DNA of 64,000 nucleotides from Delphinus delphis (GCF_949987515.2 NC_082696.1:35258431-35322430); one strand, 5' to 3'. Numbered from the stretch's first letter, positions 23,808 through 36,136 are shown. Program-made: numbers and translations. Notes: a model not told the origin generated them from the letters alone.

Positions 23808-26800
23808 CTAGACTCCACATATACGTGTTAATATACAATACTTGTTTTTCTCTTTCTGACTTACTTCACTTTGCACGACAGTCTCTAGGTCCAACCACGG
23901 CTCTACAAATGACCCAATTTCATTCCTTATAATGGCTGAGTAATATTCCATTGTATATATAAACCACATCTTCTAATCCGTTTGTCTGTCTATGGACATT
24001 TGGGTTGATTCCATGACCTGGCTATTGTAAATACTGCTGCAATAAACATTGGGGTGCATCTGTCTTTTTCAATTATGGTTTTCTCTGGGTATATGCTCAG
24101 TAGTGGGATTGCTGGGTCATATGGTAATTCTATTTTCAGTTTTTTAAGGAACCTCCATACTGTTCTCCATAGTGGCTGTATCAATTTACATTCCACCAAC
24201 AGTGCAAGAGGGTTCCCTTTTCTCCACACCCTCTCCAGCATTTATTGTTTGTAGAGTTTGATGATGGCCATTCTAACCGGTGTGAGGTGATACCTCATTG
24301 TAGTTTTGATTTCCATTTCTCTAATAATCAGTGATGTTAAGCAGCTTTTCATGTGCCTCTTGGCCATCTGTATGTCTTCTTTGCAGAAATGTCTATTTAG
24401 GTCTTCTGACCATTTCTGGATTGGGTTGCTTGTTTTTTTAATACTGAGTTGCATGAGTTGTTTATATATTTTGGGGACTAATCTTATGTCTGTTGATTTG
24501 TTTGCAAATATTTTCCCCCATTCTGAGGGTTGTCTTTTCATCTTGTTTATAGTTTCCTTTGCTGTGCAAAAGCTTTTAAGTTACATTAGATCCCGTTTGT
24601 TTATTTTTGTTTTTATTTCCATTACTCTAGGAGGTAGGTCAAAAAAGGTCTTGCTGTGAGGTATGTCAAGTGTTCTTACTATGTCTTTCTCTAAGAGTTC
24701 TATAGTGTCCAGTCTTACATTTAGGTCATTAATCCATTTTGAGTTTATTTCTGTGTATGGTGTTAGGGAGTGTTCTAATTTCATTCTTTTACATGTACCT
24801 GCCCAGTTATCTCAGCACCACTTATTGAAGAGACTGCCTTTTCTCCATTGTATATCCTTGTCTCCTTTGTCATAGATTAGTTGACCATAGGTGCGTGGGT
24901 TTATCTCTTGGCTTTCTATCCTGTTCCATTGATCTATATTTCTGTTTTTGTGCCAGTACCATATTGTCTGGATTACTGTAGCTTTGTAGTATAGTCTGAA
25001 GCCAGGGAACCTGATTCCTCCAGCTCCGTTTTTTCCCCTCAAGATTGTTTAGGCTATTTGGGGTCTTTTTTGGCTCCATAAAAATTTTAAGATATTTTGT
25101 TCTATTTCTGTAAAAAATGTCATTGGTAATTTGATAGGGATTGAATTGAATGTGTAGATTGCTTTGGGTAGTATATTCATTTTCACAATATTGATTCTTC
25201 CAATCCAAGAACATGGTATATCTCTCCATCTGTTTGTGTCATCTTTGATTTCTTTCATCAGTGTCTTATAGTTTTCTGAGTACAGGTCTTTTACCTCCTT
25301 AGGTAGGTTTATTCCTAGGTATTTTATTCTCTTTCTTGCAATGGTGAATGGGATTATTTCCTTAATTTCTCTTTCTGATCTTTCGTTGTTAGTGTATAGG
25401 AATTCAAGAGTGTCTGTGCATTAATTTTGTATCCTACAACTTTACCAAATTCATTGATTAGTGCTGGTAGTTTTCTGGTGGCAGCTTTAGGATTTTCTAT
25501 GTATAGTATTATGTCATCTGCAAACAGTGACAGTGCTACTTCTTCTTTTCCAATTTGTATTCCTTTTATTTCTTTTTCTTCTCTCATTGCCATGACCAGG
25601 ACTTCCAAAACTATGTTGAATAATACTGGTGGGGGTGGACATCCTTGTCTTGTTCCTGATCTTAGAGGAAATGCTTTCAGTTTTTCACCATTGAGAATGA
25701 TGTTTGCTGTGGGTTTGTCATATATGGCCTTTATTATGCTGAGGTAAGGTCCCTCTATGCCTACTTTCCAGAGAGTTTTTATCATAAATTGGTGTTGAAT
25801 TTTGTCAAAAGCTTTTTCTGCATCTATTGAGATGACCATATGGTTTTTATTCTTCAATTTGTTAACATGGTGTATCACGTTGATTGATTTGCAAATACTG
25901 AAGAATCCTTACATCCCTGGGATAAATCCCACTTGATCATGGTGTATGATCCTTTTAATGTGTTGTTGGATTTAGTTTGCTAAGATTTTGTAGAGGATTT
26001 TTGCATCTATATTCATCAGTGATATTGGTCTGTAATTTTCTTTTTTTGTAGTATCTTTGTCTGGTTTTGGTATCAAGGTGATGGTGGCCTCATAGAATCG
26101 CTCTGGGAGTGTTCCTTCCTCTGCAACGTTTTGGAAGAGTTTGAGAAGGATAGGTGTTAGCTCCTCTCTAAATGTTTGATAGAATTCACCTGTGAAGCCA
26201 TCGGGTCCTGGACTTTTGTTTGTTGTTGTTGGAAGATTTTTAAACACAGTTTCAATTTCACTACTTGTGATTGGTCTGTTCATATTTTCTATGAGGTCCT
26301 GGTTTAGTCTTGGAAGGTTACACCTTTCTAAGAATTTGTCCATTTTTTCCAGCTTGTCCATTTTATTGGCATAGAATTGCTTTCAGTCGTCTCTTAGGAT
26401 GCTTTGTATTTCCATGGTGTCCGTTGTAACTTCTCCTTTTTCATTTCTAATTTTGATTTGAGTCCTCTCCCTCTTTTTCTTGATGAGTCTGGCTAAAGGT
26501 TTATCAATTTTGTTTACCTTCTCAAAGAACCACCTTTTAGTTTTATTGATCTTTGCTATTGTTTTATTTGTTCCTATTTCATTTATTTCTGCTCTGATAT
26601 TTATGATTTCTTTCCTTTTACTAACTTTGGGTTTTGTTTGTTCTTCTTTCTCTAGTTGCTTTAGGTATAAGGTTAGATTGTTTGAGAATTTTTTTGTTTC
26701 TTGACGTAGGATTGTATTGCTATAAACTTCCCTCTTAGAACTGCTTTTGCTTCATCCCTTAGGTTTTGGATCATAGTGTTTTCATTGTTGTTTGTATCTA

Positions 26801-27601
26801 GATATTTTTTGATTTCCTCTTTGATTTCTTCAGTGATCTCTTGGTTATTTAGTAACGTATTGTTTAGCCCCCATGTGTTTGTGTTTTTTTCCCTGTTATT
26901 GATTTCTAATCTTATAGCATTGTGGTTGGAAAAGATGCTTGATATGATTTCAATTTTCTTTAATTTACTGAGGCTTGATTTGTGACCCAAGATATGATCT
27001 ATCCTGGAGAATGTTCCACGTGTACTTGAGTGTAATCTGCTGTTTTGGGGATGGAATGTATTATAAGTATCAATTAAATCTGTCTGGTCTATTGTGTCAT
27101 TTAAAGCTTGTGTTTCCTTATTAATTTTCTGTCTGGATGTTCTGTCCATTGGTGTAAGTGAGGTGTTAAAGTTCCCCACTATTAGTGTGTTACTGTCAAT
27201 TTCCTCTTTTATAGCTGTTAGCATTTGCCTTATGTATTGTGGTGCTCCTGTGTTGGGTGCATATATATTTAGAATTGCTATATCTTCTTCTTGGATTGAT
27301 CCCTTGATCATTATGTAGTGTCCTTCCTTGCCTCTTGTAACATTCTTTATTTTACAGTCTATTTTATCTGATATGAGTATTACTACTCCAGTTTTCTTTT
27401 GATTTACATTTGCATGTAATACATATTCCCATCCCCTCACTTTCAGTCTGTTTGTGTCTCTAGGTCTGACATGGCTTTCTTGTAGACAGCATATATATGG
27501 GTCTTGTTTTTTATCCATTCAGTGAGCCTGTGTCTTTTGGTTGGAGCATTTGATCCATTCACATTTAAGGTAATTATCAATATGTATGCTCCTATTACCA
27601 T
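23808..27601 (-). pseudogene. L1-B ORF2 (endonuclease/reverse transcriptase), broken
   Basis: Minus-strand ORF2 in pieces. The EN domain is the longest (26673-27518), with CCLQESH, then VGNFNTSLTPMDR where the family has GDFN, then SRIDHILGHK, and SNHNAIRLEI where the family has SDH. Two catalytic-site aspartates are therefore asparagine. The RT piece 25972-26361 carries [13 protein letters not shown]. The piece 25354-25878 carries [22 protein letters not shown] and an intact [10 protein letters not shown]-terminal pieces run to 23990, including [12 protein letters not shown] in the position of the cysteine-rich motif, then a stop at 23808. Frameshifts near 25350, 25970 and 26670 and the EN changes make it inactive. 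Confidence 0.88.
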
Positions 27602-27659
27602 TTTCTTAATTGTTTTGGGTTTGTTTTTGTAGGTCCTTTTCTTCTCTTGTGTTTCCCAC

Positions 27660-28564
27660 TTAGAGAATTTCCTTTAGCATTTGTTGTAGAGCTCGTTTGG
27701 TGGTGCTGAATTCTCTTAGCTTTTCTTTGTCTGTAAAGCTTTTGATTTCTCTGTTGAATCTGAATGAGATCCTTGCCAGGTAGAGTAATATTGGTGGTAG
27801 GTTTTTCTGTTTCATCACTTAAATATATCATGCCACTTCCTTCTGGCTTGTAGAGTTTCTGCTGAGGAATCAGCAGCTAACCTTATAGGAGTTCCCTTGC
27901 ATGTTATTTGTCGTTTTTCCCTTGTTGCTTTTAATAATTTTTCTTTGTCTTTAACTTTTGTCAATTTGATTACAATGTGTCTCAGCATGTTTCTCCTTGG
28001 GTTTATCCTGCCTGGTACTCTTTGTGCTTCCTGGATTTGGCTGGCTATTTCCTTCCCCATGTTAGGGAAGTTTTCAACTATAATCTCTTCAAATATTTTC
28101 TCAAGTCCTTTCTCTCTCTCTTCTCCTTCTGGGACCCCTACAGTGTGAATGTTGGTGTGTTTAATGTTGTCCCAGAGGTCTCTTAGGCTGTCTTCATTTC
28201 TTTTCATTCTTTTTTCTTTATTCTGTTCCACAGCAGTGAATTCTACCATTCTGTCTTCCTGGTCACTTATCCGTTCTTCTGTCTTAGTTATTCTGCTATT
28301 GATTCCTTCTGGTGTATTTTTCATTTTGGTTATTGTATTGTTCATCTCTGTTTGTTTGTTCTTTAATTCTTCTAGACCTTTGTTAAACATGTCTTGCATC
28401 TTCTCAAGCTTTTCCTCCATTCTTTTTTTGAGGTACTGGATCATCTTCACTCTCATTATTCTGAATTCTTTTTCTGGAAGTTTGCCTATCTCCAGTTCAT
28501 TTAGTTGTTTTTCTGGGGTTTTTTCTTGTTCCTTCATCTGGTACATAGTCCTATGCCTTTTCAT
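27660..28564 (-). pseudogene. L1-B ORF1 (ORF1p), frameshifted near the C-terminus
   Basis: The start at 28564 (MKRHRTMYQMKEQEKTPEKQ) opens 249 codons, the longest ORF1 piece in the window. A basic N-terminus is followed by a heptad-rich coiled coil (about residues 45-125; EEKLEKMQDMFNKGLEELKN), an RRM-like domain (about residues 130-200; HTVGVPEGEEREKGLEKIFE) and part of the C-terminal domain (LLKATREKRQITCKGTPIRL). At IFK the reading frame is lost by an apparent one-base deletion in an AAA run near 27817, when compared with copies A and C. The remainder, ending QQMLKEIL at 27660, is in another frame. The usual family length is about 300-340 residues. Confidence 0.85.
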
Positions 28565-28663
28565 TTTGTCTTTTTTTCTGTGAATGTGGTTTTTGTTCCA
28601 CAGCCTGCAGGATTGTATTTCTTTTTGCTTCTACTGTCTGCCCTCTCAAAATGAAACATTTTA

Positions 28664-28894
28664 GATAAAACAATATTCTAATTTGTAAAATAACACAAAT
28701 TGAAATTATCTTTTTTCAAAATTAAACTTCATACCTTCAGTGTGTATGGCCTTCACTTAAACACATGTCAACCAACTAATCCAGCAGTTGATTTTATAAG
28801 TATTTGTCCTTTCAAGTCTGTCACATAGCTGATCTCATTACATCAGTTACGGGCAAAGCGATCCAAACTTTTATATATTACAATGGAAGGGTTG
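28664..28894. other. anonymous AT-rich spacer
   Basis: No feature is seen between L1-B and the next SINE. Confidence 0.4.
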
Positions 28895-29111
28895 TTACTG
28901 TTCTTTTTTTTTTTAACACACACCACTGCTTTTTATTTTTTAATGTCTTTATTGAATTTGTTACAATATTGCTTCTGTTTTTTGTTTTGGTTTTTTGGCC
29001 GCAAGGCATGTGGGATCTTAGCTCCACAGCCAGGAATCAAACCTGCACCCCCTGCATTGGAAGGAAAAGTCTTAACCACTGACTGCCAGGGAAGTCTCAT
29101 TACTGTTCTTT
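28895..29111 (-). mobile_element. CHR-type SINE, long-tailed variant, antisense
   Basis: Read on the minus strand it starts GAGACTTCCCTGGCAGTCAG, continues through 'gggatcttagctcc' (complement form) and 'ttggccgcaaggcatgtgg', and carries an extended AT-rich 3' part with 'attgaatttgttacaatatt' visible on the plus strand. It is flanked by TTACTGTTCTTT at 28895-28906 and 29100-29111. The long 3' body resembles the CHRL type found across cetartiodactyls. Confidence 0.8.
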
Positions 29112-29764
29112 CTTTAAAAACAATTTTGATGGAGAATATTTTATATATCAGTTTTATTTTATGTCTCATAATGTTTAAAGAAACCTACTAGCTATTTAAT
29201 TTAAAGGAATGAAGATAGAGATGGATAGAGTTAGAGATTATAGAGGGAGAGGGAGAGAGAAATTGAGAGAGAGAGAAAGGGACGGACGGAAAGAGTGAGG
29301 AAATAAGACAGTTTCCTTATTTCCTCCACCTTCAACATGAACTAAAAAAATGTTGAATGATATTCTGAAAGGTTGTAAAGAATCTAAACCAAATCAATAA
29401 AATGCTTCTTCAGAGAAGCTAAAAACCTTTGGGTTATATTTTTTATCAAGTTAAACTTAGTTATAATAAGTTACATAAGTAAAATTTTATGACAGGGACA
29501 CTAGAAAGATGTCCCTGCTGCTCAAAATCATTTCCCTTACTGATATCTGAACGTATATTAACAGTCCTCTCTTTATTAAGGTTTTCAACATCCCATCTCT
29601 CTTCTTTTTTAATGAAAAACTCTCCTAGGAGGGATAGCATGCTAAGTTCCTAATATTTTAGTAAGAAAGAATCTACTGGTCAATTCAGCTACCTTACAAA
29701 GTTTTTGAAACGAATCTGCTTCTGGGTTATGATTTGTAGGGAGTATAACTCAAGAATGGCACCA
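29112..29764. other. spacer with GA-rich low-complexity tract
   Basis: Positions 29213-29300 are a purine tract of GATAGA and GAGAGA repeats ending in GGACGGACGG. The rest has no recognised feature. Confidence 0.5.
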
Positions 29765-29845
29765 CTAGAAATCTTAGAGATCATTGAGTTGGGCCTTCTA
29801 ATTTTATAACTGAGACTGTCTTAAATTCACATAGTTAGTGGAAAT
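29765..29845 (-). repeat. MIR-family relic, antisense
   Basis: 'cttagagatcattgagttgg', 'ttctaattttataactgaga' and 'aaattcacatagttagtgg' follow the antisense MIR/MIR3 order. Diverged. Confidence 0.55.
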
Positions 29846-30004
29846 TTTTCATTACATTACAACTCTCTATAGCTGTTATTTAAAATACAGGTTAAAGCTG
29901 TATGACAGCCATCATTCTTTATGCAGGAAGCAGCCTGACCCAGTGGAAAATGTTCTAAAAGGTAAAAATGTAACAAAGTGGCTACAATACAGCTACTTGA
30001 AGAT

Positions 30005-30175
30005 ACTGTTTACATTTAATTCTCACATAGAAAATTTTAGCTAAGTATTATTATCTCATTTTAAAGATGGGAAACTAATCCTCAGAAACTACATAAATGT
30101 TACATGGTCACACATTTAGTGTTAGATTCAAGATTCAAACCCAAGTCTGTCCAGCCTCAAAGCCAGGATTATTTT
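30005..30175 (-). repeat. MIR relic, antisense
   Basis: 'tattatctcattttaaagat', 'gggaaactaatcctcagaaa', 'tggtcacacatttagtgtta' and 'ttcaaacccaagtctgtcca' match the antisense MIR core clearly. Confidence 0.8.
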
Positions 30176-30257
30176 TTTGAAAGAAATTAGTATTCTAACA
30201 TACTTAGTACCCAGTAAATGCCAATACCCTATCCCTAATGTATTACTTCAAAAACAA

Positions 30258-30372
30258 TCATTGAATACCAACTATGTGCCATCCACTAAGATGGCAGTTA
30301 AGAAATGAGAAAACAGACAATAGATATACTCTGAGCCTTTAGGGAATCCTCTTTCTAGTGACAAAGACTCTC
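30258..30372 (-). repeat. L2 relic, antisense
   Basis: 'cattgaataccaactatgtg', 'ccatccactaagatggcag' and 'gagcctttagggaatcc' correspond to the antisense L2 3' end, which commonly reads as 'attgagcacctactatgtgcc'. Confidence 0.55.
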
Positions 30373-30376
30373 TCTT

Positions 30377-31052
30377 TGACAGAACTTTAGTCAGTTTCTT
30401 GTAAGCCCTCTAAGCCTTGACCTTGGTGTCCATCCTTGTCCTTGTCAGGCTTGTATTGCCTAGTTGTAGCAAGATCTTTGCTAAGTCAGTTCAGAGAGAA
30501 TCCCCCACCCTTAATATCTGATCATTCTCCATATCCAATCAAATTGCTCATCCCCCACCCATGATCTCTGATCATCTTGGCCTGCCTTCAGCATGAATTT
30601 TGTTCAGTTGGTTTGACTAGAATTCCCATTTACTCCTGATGTTTCCTCTTAGTAATTTTCTATCCACTGACTCCCATCCTACACCTTGACTATAAATCCC
30701 CACTTGACCATGCTCAATTAGGAATCGAGACTGGTTCTATACTGAGGTCACTTTTCTCCTGTTGCAATAATTCTGAATAAAAATCTATTTTTCCTGCTTT
30801 AAATATTATCCAGTAGTGGGAAGCAGCCGCATAGCACAGGTATATCAGCTCGGTGTTTTGTGACCGCCTGGAGGGGTGGGATAGGGAGGGTGGGAGGGAG
30901 GAAGATGCAAGAGGGAAGAGATATGGGAACATATGTATATGTATGACTGATTCACTTTGTTATAAAGCAGAAACTAACACACCATTGTAAAGCAATTATA
31001 CCCCAATAAAGACGTTAAAAAAATATTATCCAACTCTGGATTTCTCTAACAC
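30377..31052 (+). repeat. probable endogenous-retrovirus solo LTR, interrupted by a short L1
   Basis: The region looks like a long terminal repeat. It starts with TG (tgacagaactttag) and has an internal short direct repeat ('tcccccaccc..gatct/atctgatcat', near 30502 and 30552). A promoter-like CTATAAATCC lies at about 30690, a GAATAAAAAT polyadenylation signal near 30774 and a 'cctgttgcaataattctg' U5-like stretch near 30758. The end is near 'ctctaacaca' at 31052, beyond the nested L1 (30813-31020). No retroviral genes are seen on either side, so it would be a solo LTR. The family is not identified. Confidence 0.5.
30801..31032 (+). mobile_element. 5'-truncated L1 3' end with target-site duplication
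   Basis: About 208 bp of L1 3' UTR (30813-31020), from 'agtgggaagcagccgcatag' to 'gcaattataccccaataaag' and an A run, flanked by perfect AAATATTATCCA at 30801-30812 and 31021-31032. It is closely similar to the 3' UTR of L1-A. Confidence 0.9.
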
Positions 31053-33186
31053 AAGTAAGGAGGTAAACATAGAAATAAGCTATAATGATATAATAATTTA
31101 AGTGCTAAGTGGGAAGAATGACACTTTTAAGCACACTGCAATGACACTTTCAAGCACACATAAGGGGGTGGGATGTTAGGGAGAACATTTACAGCCCAGG
31201 CTGGAAAGATGGAGAAGACTTCCCTTCCTTAACGTGCTTTCATTACACAGGAAAGTAACTGCGCAAACATAGATAATAAATTCAAATTCCCACTATTTTC
31301 AGGCCAAATTCTTTGAAACATCAATTTGAGTATTAAAAAGACTTAGAAAACAATATTGGGTACATTGGTACTCAACAAGAAAGATTTTAAAATCTTATAT
31401 TAAGGGTCTCAAGTGTAATTCAGGATCCCTTACTTAAGCAAATTTAAAACAAGTCCTCACCTCCTGAACCAAGTTGTTTCCACATTAGCACATGTGGTTG
31501 CAAGTTTAGAGACTCTCATGATAGATATAAATAACAAATTAAGTTGCAGAAAATTTGGTTTAAGTTTTTAAACTCAGAATTGTCATCACTTATATGTTTT
31601 CCCTCCAGTTTGAATATGAACAGCAATCTTGCATCTTTGTTGAAAACACAACAATTACCCATAAAAATAAGATTTATTTCTTCAAAAACAAATAATTAAA
31701 GTTCAACCGCTAAAGAATAAAGCTTTCCTTTAAAAAAATGATTGGAAAAAAGACATATTGACATTGCCAGGACATTATTTTCAGGCACCTGATAGTTGTT
31801 AATGCTTACAATTATTGTTTTGGTCTGAAGAGATAATCACCTTAAAGTTCCAATATTTTAAGGGAATTAGTGAGAAGCATAAAGTTAGGAAGAAACAGAA
31901 ACTGCTTAATGACCTGTTGAGTAATCTCATTTCATACTTTGGTTGTTATATGATTTGAATTTGCTTACAACAGGGCTAACTCACTGACTTGTTCTTCAAA
32001 TTATTAAGATAAATTTAATTCCTCAAAAAAAGAATGTTGCAAATTAGCTGGAAATAGACAAGATATTTTGAATACACCATACCTTATTTGACCCAACTCA
32101 TGTGTTCCTCAAAAATAATTTTAATTTTTGTTAATTTTCTTCTTGATAAGTCAATTCACAAATTGCTATGTGAATTCTATATTTAAAAATCCTTTTATAA
32201 GGTAAATAATTGCTCAGCCCTGCTTCTAATACATTAAAGATGATGGGTATTTTCTAATTCTTATTTTTTAGTTCAGGTTTTAAAGTAAATCATACCTGCA
32301 TTCACAAATTATTACCAGCCTTTTAACCTTCACTCTCACCATCTTGGAGTTTATTGATTCTATATCATTTTGCTTTACATTGCTACTAGTCACCTAAAAT
32401 GTAGACATTATAGTAAAGTTTCTTCATATAAGGATTAGAAATCTGGGTGTAAAACAGCCAGCACAGAGAAGCTAAGGAATCCATTGATACTGGATGAGAC
32501 AGTGAAAATCAGAACAGAAAGAGTTTGAGTGTGAGATATAAGGTAATTAAACAGCAATAAAAATTATTTAGAAATAAATGACAAAAATCATGGTACAGAA
32601 AATAAATGTTATAGAAATTTGGACATAATGGAGATCACCGTATAACAGAATAATTAGAGAACACATCTTAGAGAATGTAGTTTCACTGGTCAGTGAAGGA
32701 ATCCCACGTAGGTATTCACACAAATAAAGAGACTACATCATTCATCACTTCCTGCCTACATCAAAAAAGGGGTCCCATCAAACTCGGAAATTGAGGGAAG
32801 ACAGGAGAAACAGCTGTGGTAGTTTTCAGAGACAGAAGATATGAAATATTTTTGGAGAAGAGAGAGAAATTGGACTAGGGACATACAGTATGATTGCACA
32901 AAAGCATTAAGCACCCCCTTGAGGATCATGGCCATGAATTTAAAGTGATACCAATCAGTGTCAAGCCACATTCAGCTGCACAGATGCAAGTGGGAAATGT
33001 GTGGAGAGTTAGGTTTAAACAGGAGTGTAATTTTGCCAGAAGAATATAACAAAAGGGCAATAAAGTCAATGGGCAAGGAAATGATTAACACTGACCAGAA
33101 AAAGTAAGCTCTGTAAAGGGAAGAAAAGGTAAGTGAGCTGTGGGTATATACTGGTATTCTCAGTGGGGTTAAGGAAAGTTGAGATA
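31053..33186. other. anonymous sequence
   Basis: No gene, RNA gene or recognised repeat is seen, apart from a small imperfect tandem duplication at 31119-31162 (ATGACACTTTTAAGCACAC then ATGACACTTTCAAGCACAC). Confidence 0.45.
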
Positions 33187-33202
33187 AAGATTCCAGATTA
33201 AG

Positions 33203-35190
33203 CATAAGGGAGAAGAGTTTCAAGATGGTGGAAGAGTAAGACGTGGAGATCACCTTCCTCCCCAGAAATACATCAGAAATACATCTACATGTGGAACAGC
33301 TCCTACAGAACACCTACTGAATGCTGGCAGAAGACCTCAGACCCCTCAAAAGGCAAGAAACTCCCCACGTACCTGGGTAGGGAAAAAGAAAAAACAGAGA
33401 CAAAAGAATAGGGATGGGACCTGCACCAGTGGGAGGGAGCTGTGAAGGAGGAAAGGTTTCCACACACTAGGAAGGCCCTTCGTGGGTGGAGACTGCGGGT
33501 GGCGAAGAGGGGAAGCTTCGGAGGCACGGAGGAGAGCACAGCAACAGGCGTGCAGAGGGCAAAGCAGAGAGATTTCCACACAGAGGATCAGTGCCGACCA
33601 GCAGTCACCAGCCCAAGAGGCTCGTCTGCTCACCCGCCAGGACGGGCGGGGGCTGGGAGCTGAGGCTCAGGCTTTGGAGGTCGGATCCCAGGGAGAGGAC
33701 TGGGGCTAGTGCACAGCCTGAAGGGGCTAGTGTGCCACAGCTAGCCGGGAGGGAGCCCAGGAAAAGGGCTGAAACTGCCTTAGAGGCAAGAGACTTTTTC
33801 TTGCCTGCTAAAGGAGGCAAGTGTTTCTTGCGCTGCTAAAAGGAGCTCCAGAAACGGACGGGGGCCACGGCTATCAGCACGGACCCCAGAGACGGGCATG
33901 AGACACTAAGGCTGCTGCCGCCACCACCAAGAAGCCTGTGTGCGAGCACAGGTCACTATCCACACCTCCTCTCCCGGGAGCCCGTGCAGCCTGTCACTGC
34001 CAGAGTCCCGTGATCCAGGGACAACTTCCCTGGGAGAATGCACAGCGCACCTCAGGCTGGTGTAACATCACGCCAGCCTCTGCTGCTGCAGGCTTGCCCT
34101 GAATCCATACCCCTCCCTCTCCCCGGCCTGAGTGAGCCAGAGCCCCTGAATCAGCTGCTCTTTAACCCCGTCCTGTCTGAGTGAATAAAAGACACCCTCA
34201 GGCAAGCTATATGCAGAGGTGGGGCCAAATCCAAAGCTGAACCCCGGGAGCTGTGCGAACAAAGAAGAGAAAGGGAAATCTCTCCCAGCAGCCTCAGGAG
34301 CAGTGGATTAAATCTCAACAGTCAACATGATGTACCCTGTATCTGTGGAATACCTAAATAGACAACGAATCATCCCAAATTGAGGAGGTGGACTTTGGGA
34401 GCAACGATATATATCTATGTTTTCCTTTTTCTCTTTTTCTGACTGTGTATGCAAATGCCTCTGTATGTGATTTTGTCTGTATAGCTTTGCTTTTACCATT
34501 TGTCCTAGGGTTCTGTCTGTCCATTTTTTTGTTGTTGTTTTTTGGGTTTTTTTTTTAGTATAGTCTTCAGTGCTTATTATCATTGGTGGATTATTTTTTA
34601 GTTTGGTTGTTCTCTTCTTTATTTCTTTCTTTCTTTTAATTACTTAAATATTTTTAATAATTGTTTTTTATTTTAATAACTACTTTATTTTATTTATTTT
34701 CTCTTTTTCTTTCTTTCTTGCTTCAGCTAGGCATCAGGGCTGTGCGTCTGAGGTGGGAGAGCCAAGTTCAGGACATTTGTCCACCAGACATCTCCCAGCT
34801 CCACGTAATATCAAATGGTGAAAATCTCCCTGAGATCTCCATCTCAACCCCAAGACCCAGCTCCACTCAACGACCAGCAAGCTACAGTGCTGGACACCCT
34901 ATGCCAAACAACTAGAAAGACAGGAACATAACCCCACCTATTAGCAGAGAGGCTGCCTAAAATCATAAGGTCACAGACACCCCAAAACACACCACCAGAC
35001 GTGGACCTGCCGACCAGAAACACAAGATCCAGCCTCATCCACCAGAACACAGGCACTACTTCCCTCCACCTGGAAGCCTACACAACCCACTGAACCAACC
35101 TTAACCACTGGAGGCAGACACCAAAAACAACGGGAACTACAAAACTGTAGGCTGCGAAAAGGAGACCACAAACAGAGTAAGTTAAGCAAA
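33203..35190 (+). promoter_or_regulatory. L1-C 5' UTR
   Basis: It aligns along its length with the L1-A 5' UTR. The first kilobase (about 33430-34160) is GC-rich with more CpG than the flanks. It is followed by a pyrimidine tract near 34600-34720 and the block 'atcagggctgtgcgtctgag'. About 45 bp present in copy A after the pyrimidine tract are absent. The open frames here are chance readings of the UTR. Promoter role is family knowledge only. Confidence 0.7.
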
Positions 35191-36079
35191 ATGAGAAGAC
35201 AAAGAAACACACAGCAGATGAAGGAGCAAGGTAAAAACCTGCCAGACCTAAAAAATGAAGAGGAAATAGGCAGTCTACCTGAAAAAGAATTCAGAATAAT
35301 GATAGTAAAGATGATCCAAAATCTTGGAAATAGAATGGAGAAAACACAAGAAACGTTTAACAAGGATCTAGAAGAACTAAACAGCAAAGAAACAATCATG
35401 AACACAACAATAAATGAAATTTAAAATCCTCTAGAATGGATCAATAGCAGAATAACTAAGGCAGAAGAAAAGATAAGTGACCTGTAAGATAAAATAGTGG
35501 AAATAACTACTGCAGAGCAGAATAAAGAAAGAAGAATGAAAAGAATTGAGGACAGTCTCAGAGCCCACTGGGACAATATTAAACGCACCAACATTCGAAT
35601 TATAGGGGTCCCAGAAGAAGAGAAAAAGAAAGGGACTGAGAAAATATTTGAAGTGATTATAGTTGAAAACTTTCCTAATATGGGTAAGGAAATAGTTAAT
35701 CAGTCCAGGAAGCACAGAGAGTCCCATACAGGATAAATGCAAGGAGAAACACTCCAAGACACATAGTAATCAAATTATCAAAAATTAAATACAAAGAAAA
35801 AATATTGAAAGCAGCAAGGGAAAAACAACAAATAACATCTAAGGAATCCCCATAAGGTTAACAGCTGATCTTTCAGCAGAAACTCTGCAAGCCAGAAGGG
35901 ACTGGCAGGACATATTTAAAGTGATGAAAGGGAAAAACCTAAAACCAAGATTACTCTATCCAGCAAGGATCTCATTCAGATTTGACAGAGAAATTAAAGC
36001 CTTTACAAACAAGCAAAAGCTAAGAGAATTCAGCACCACTAAACCAGCTTTTCAACAAATGGTAAAGGAACTTCTCTAG
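35191..36079 (+). pseudogene. L1-C ORF1 (ORF1p), broken
   Basis: The start MRRQRNTQQMKEQGKN at 35191 runs 77 codons into the coiled coil and stops at 35424. A second piece (35497-35736) holds IKRTNIRIIGVPEEEKKKGT and FEVIIVENFPNMGKEIVNQS, the RRM-like region, then goes out of frame. The C-terminal domain (about 35770-35940) and the final stop at 36077-36079 are recognisable in other frames. The start codon choice follows copies A and B. Confidence 0.8.
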
Positions 36080-36136
36080 GCAGGAAACACAACAGAAGGA
36101 AAAGACCTACAATAACAAACCCAAAACATTAAGAAA

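Larger units (their letters stand above)
23408..28663 (-). mobile_element. L1 copy B, antisense, with 17-bp target-site duplication
   Basis: The insertion (23425-28646) lies between two perfect copies of CAAAATGAAACATTTTA at 23408-23424 and 28647-28663. Read on the minus strand it has about 80 bp of 5' leader, ORF1, ORF2, a 3' UTR, a first A-rich tail (23619-23640), about 95 bp of non-L1 sequence, a partial L1 3' end of another type, and a second A-rich tail next to the duplication. It is 5' truncated just upstream of ORF1. Its 3' UTR ('gggagattgggattgacata' on the minus strand) differs from copies A and C, so it belongs to a different and probably older L1 subfamily. Confidence 0.9.

Noticed and set aside
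27815..28583. Overlapping plus-strand opening of 144 codons opposite L1-B ORF1
   Set aside because: It is the complement of the coiled-coil coding region of ORF1; the domain order supports the minus strand.
33442..33839. Three overlapping openings in the GC-rich start of L1-C
   Set aside because: All lie in the L1 5' UTR and are partly matched in L1-A. GC-rich sequence has fewer stops by chance.
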